Assembly: GCF_030408675.1 (NCBI RefSeq)
Contig: NZ_CP047200.1
Location: 2,356,001-2,420,000, forward strand
DNA from: Corynebacterium durum
GTDB taxonomy: Bacteria; Actinomycetota; Actinomycetes; Mycobacteriales; Mycobacteriaceae
Length of the DNA: 64,000 bases
Direction of reading: 5' to 3'
Within the stretch, counting starts at the first letter, position 1. Each line of letters begins with the position of its first letter. The translations under genes were made by a program, and so were the position numbers. The notes under the pieces are model-generated. The model was not told the DNA's origin. It saw nothing but the letters and a program-made list of their open reading frames with translations, and did not search any database. Shown here one piece after another: positions 62,334 to 64,000 of the stretch.

Positions 62334-63136
62334 TGAATTCCCGTTTAGAGGCCACCGGCTTGAAGGTCGGCTACGGCACAAAAACCATAATTTCTTCCCT
62401 AGATGTGGCCATTCCTGACAAGAAGGTGACCACGATCATTGGCCCGAACGGCTGCGGCAAGTCCACGCTGCTGCGTGCTATGTCTCATTTGTTGCCGCTG
62501 CAGGCCGGGTCCGTACATCTGGATGGCCGCGATGTGCATGCGATGCGACGTCGTGATCTGGCACGGCTATTGGGTATGCTCCCGCAGTCCCCGATTGCTC
62601 CCGAAGGGCTTCTTGTGTCTGACCTGGTGGCGCGTGGACGCCACCCGCACCAGGCGTGGTTTAGGCAATGGTCCTCGGATGATGAAGAGCATGTGTACGA
62701 GGCACTGCGCCTCACACATGTGGAGGATCTGGCGGATCGCACCATTGATTCCCTATCGGGCGGCCAGAGACAGCGTGTGTGGATTTCCATGGTGTTGGCC
62801 CAGAACACCGATATTTTGTTCCTGGACGAGCCGACAACGTACCTGGATTTGTCGCACTCCATTGAGGTGTTGGAGCTGGTGCACGGTCTGAGCCGTGACC
62901 ATAACCGCACCGTGGTCATGGTGTTGCATGACCTAAATTTGGCGTTGCGGTATTCCGACAACCTGGTGGTCATGCGTGACGGCGCGCTCATTGCATCGGG
63001 CGCGCCGTCAGAGGTGATCTCGGCTGAACTACTGGAAAAGGTGTTCAACCTTCATGCCGTTGTTGTGGAAGATCCCATCACCGGCGGGCCGATGATTGTG
63101 CCGCTCCGCAACGCCGACAAAGCAAAAGCTGACTAA
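62333..63136 (+). CDS. Siderophore ABC transporter ATPase (FepC/FhuC-like)
   Basis: A 267-residue ATPase. Walker A GPNGCGKST, Q-loop LPQSPIAPEGLLVSDLVARGRHPH (the RGRxPH motif is typical of the FepC/FhuC group), signature LSGGQRQRVWISMV, Walker B ILFLDEPTTYLDL, H-loop VLHDLNLALRY. It is translationally coupled to permease 2 (TAATG). Last gene of the operon; it ends in 4 bp of overlap with the stop of the convergent symporter gene. Confidence 0.95.
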   Translation: MNSRLEATGLKVGYGTKTIISSLDVAIPDKKVTTIIGPNGCGKSTLLRAMSHLLPLQAGSVHLDGRDVHAMRRRDLARLLGMLPQSPIAPEGLLVSDLVARGRHPHQAWFRQWSSDDEEHVYEALRLTHVEDLADRTIDSLSGGQRQRVWISMVLAQNTDILFLDEPTTYLDLSHSIEVLELVHGLSRDHNRTVVMVLHDLNLALRYSDNLVVMRDGALIASGAPSEVISAELLEKVFNLHAVVVEDPITGGPMIVPLRNADKAKAD

Positions 63137-64000
63137 GACTTTTCTGACTTCGTGTAGGAATCCAAGTCCACCTGCGGGGTAGGCTGCAGCTCGTCGGTGG
63201 CGGGGTTGGCCACTGACGGGTTTTTGAAATCTACGTGGGAGTCGTCGCCGCTGTCCACGTAGGGTATCTTCCCGTCCAGCACGTCGTGAACGCGTTGCTT
63301 ATCAATGGTTTTCGTCCAGGTTCCCACCAGCAGGGTGGCCACGGCGTTGCCAGAGAAGTTGGTCAACGCGCGGGCTTCGGACATGAAACGGTCGATGCCC
63401 ACGATGACCCCTACGCCGTCGAGAAGCTCGGGGCGGTGCGACTGCAAACCAGCGGCGAGGGTGGCGATACCAGCGCCTGACACACCTGCGGCGCCTTTGG
63501 ATGCGATGATCATGAAGACAAGCAGACCGATCTGTTCCCCAACTGTCATTGGCTTGTTCATGGCGTCAGAAATGAAGATGGCTGCCATGGTGAGGTAAAT
63601 GGCGGTGCCGTCAAGGTTGAAGGAATAGCCGGTGGGTACCACGATGCCCACGGTGGATTTGTCCACACCCACATGCTCCATCTTGCGCATCAGGTTAGGC
63701 AGAGCCGATTCGGACGAGGATGTTGCCACGATGAGCAGGTACTCGCGTGCCAGGTACTTGGCCAGCTTGAACATGTTGTATCCAGTAAAGAGCCGCAGCA
63801 CCAGCCCCAACACCCCAAACACAAACACCACACAGGTGATGTAGAACGCCAGCATCAGAATGGCTAATTGCTTGACAGCCTCGAAACCAGTGGCACCCAC
63901 CACGCCAGCAATGGCACCGAATGCACCAATCGGAGCGATCCACAGGATCATCGTCAAAATTTTGAACACCAGGCGCTGGACGTGGGCAATTCCCTGGAGG
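63133..64000 (-). CDS. Dicarboxylate/amino-acid:cation symporter (DAACS), 5' end outside window
   Basis: The C-terminal ~289 residues of a DctA/GltP-type symporter. The family blocks are clear: TSSSESALPNLMRKMEHVGVDKSTVGIVVPTGYSFNLDGTAIYLTMA (in pieces, with the SSSSxxxLP-type serine motif and the GYSFNLDGT motif) and GVIVGIDRFMSEARALTNFSGNAVATLLV, which holds the transport Asp/Asn/Arg residues. It imports dicarboxylates or acidic amino acids with H+ or Na+. The frame is open to the right edge, so the start is missing. Its tail overlaps the siderophore ATPase gene's stop by 4 bp. Confidence 0.93.
   Translation of the reverse strand, partial: LQGIAHVQRLVFKILTMILWIAPIGAFGAIAGVVGATGFEAVKQLAILMLAFYITCVVFVFGVLGLVLRLFTGYNMFKLAKYLAREYLLIVATSSSESALPNLMRKMEHVGVDKSTVGIVVPTGYSFNLDGTAIYLTMAAIFISDAMNKPMTVGEQIGLLVFMIIASKGAAGVSGAGIATLAAGLQSHRPELLDGVGVIVGIDRFMSEARALTNFSGNAVATLLVGTWTKTIDKQRVHDVLDGKIPYVDSGDDSHVDFKNPSVANPATDELQPTPQVDLDSYTKSEKS

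Overview
The window looks like a stretch of a Corynebacterium chromosome with a mid-to-high G+C content (judged by eye, not computed). The evidence is mycothiol synthase MshD, a corynebacterial purine cluster (purS-purQ-purL ... purF-purM), a DUF3073 protein, a MusEFGK2I-type maltose uptake system, a DtxR-like iron box, GlxR-like sites and an IniA/IniC-type pair of dynamin-like GTPases. The species cannot be settled from the sequence. Gene order from about 27 to 56 kb follows, from memory, the C. glutamicum order actA - dus - (phoU-pstBAC) - pstS - mshD - ... - purM/purF - ... - purL/Q/S - ... - gpx, but the pstCAB-phoU block is absent here.

Layout. 0-12 kb: mixed accessory and housekeeping genes (a truncated methyltransferase, a secreted protein, alpha/beta hydrolase, an AT-rich Abi_2 phage-resistance gene, sirtuin, excalibur protein, a TetR/membrane-protein divergent pair, a TPR-like membrane protein, an MDR oxidoreductase, an ABC-class ATPase, GNAT). 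12.5-20.4 kb: an unusual locus in which a 20-repeat Asp-rich (calcium-type) protein is divergent from a run of two dynamin-like GTPases, a membrane-anchored Hsp70-like protein with no substrate-binding domain, a small acidic His/Asp protein and an ECF sigma factor. 20.4-27 kb: a hypothetical protein, MFS exporter, tRNA-Lys, a LysR/hydrolase/SnoaL group, and an AT-rich ECF41 sigma module that carries its own canonical-looking promoter and lies between two copies of a ~50-bp hairpin repeat. 27-36 kb: CoA-transferase, dusB, orphan pstS, mshD, LmeA-like, nitrobindin-like, a frameshifted pabC, ygfZ, DUF3073. 36.4-39.4 kb: decayed IS110- and IS5-type transposases. 39.5-50 kb: purine genes interspersed with secreted and membrane proteins. 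50-55.5 kb: the mus maltose ABC system with musK divergent. 55.5-58.5 kb: glutathione peroxidase, a PIN-like/AAA-ATPase pair resembling a defence module, a DUF218 protein. 58.6-63.1 kb: a BluB-like protein and a siderophore ABC importer with a DtxR-like box. The right edge cuts a dicarboxylate/amino-acid symporter.

Small-scale structure. A 12-13 bp word, GGCGTCGATAAGC, recurs far more often than chance would give in a window this size. It occurs in genes (in several reading frames, on both strands) and as inverted pairs forming terminator-like hairpins, a distribution that recalls the DNA uptake sequences of Neisseria. A second family of ~65-bp palindromic repeats lies in intergenic gaps at about 4.3, 30.1 and 46.5 kb, with a possible remnant at 11.9 kb.
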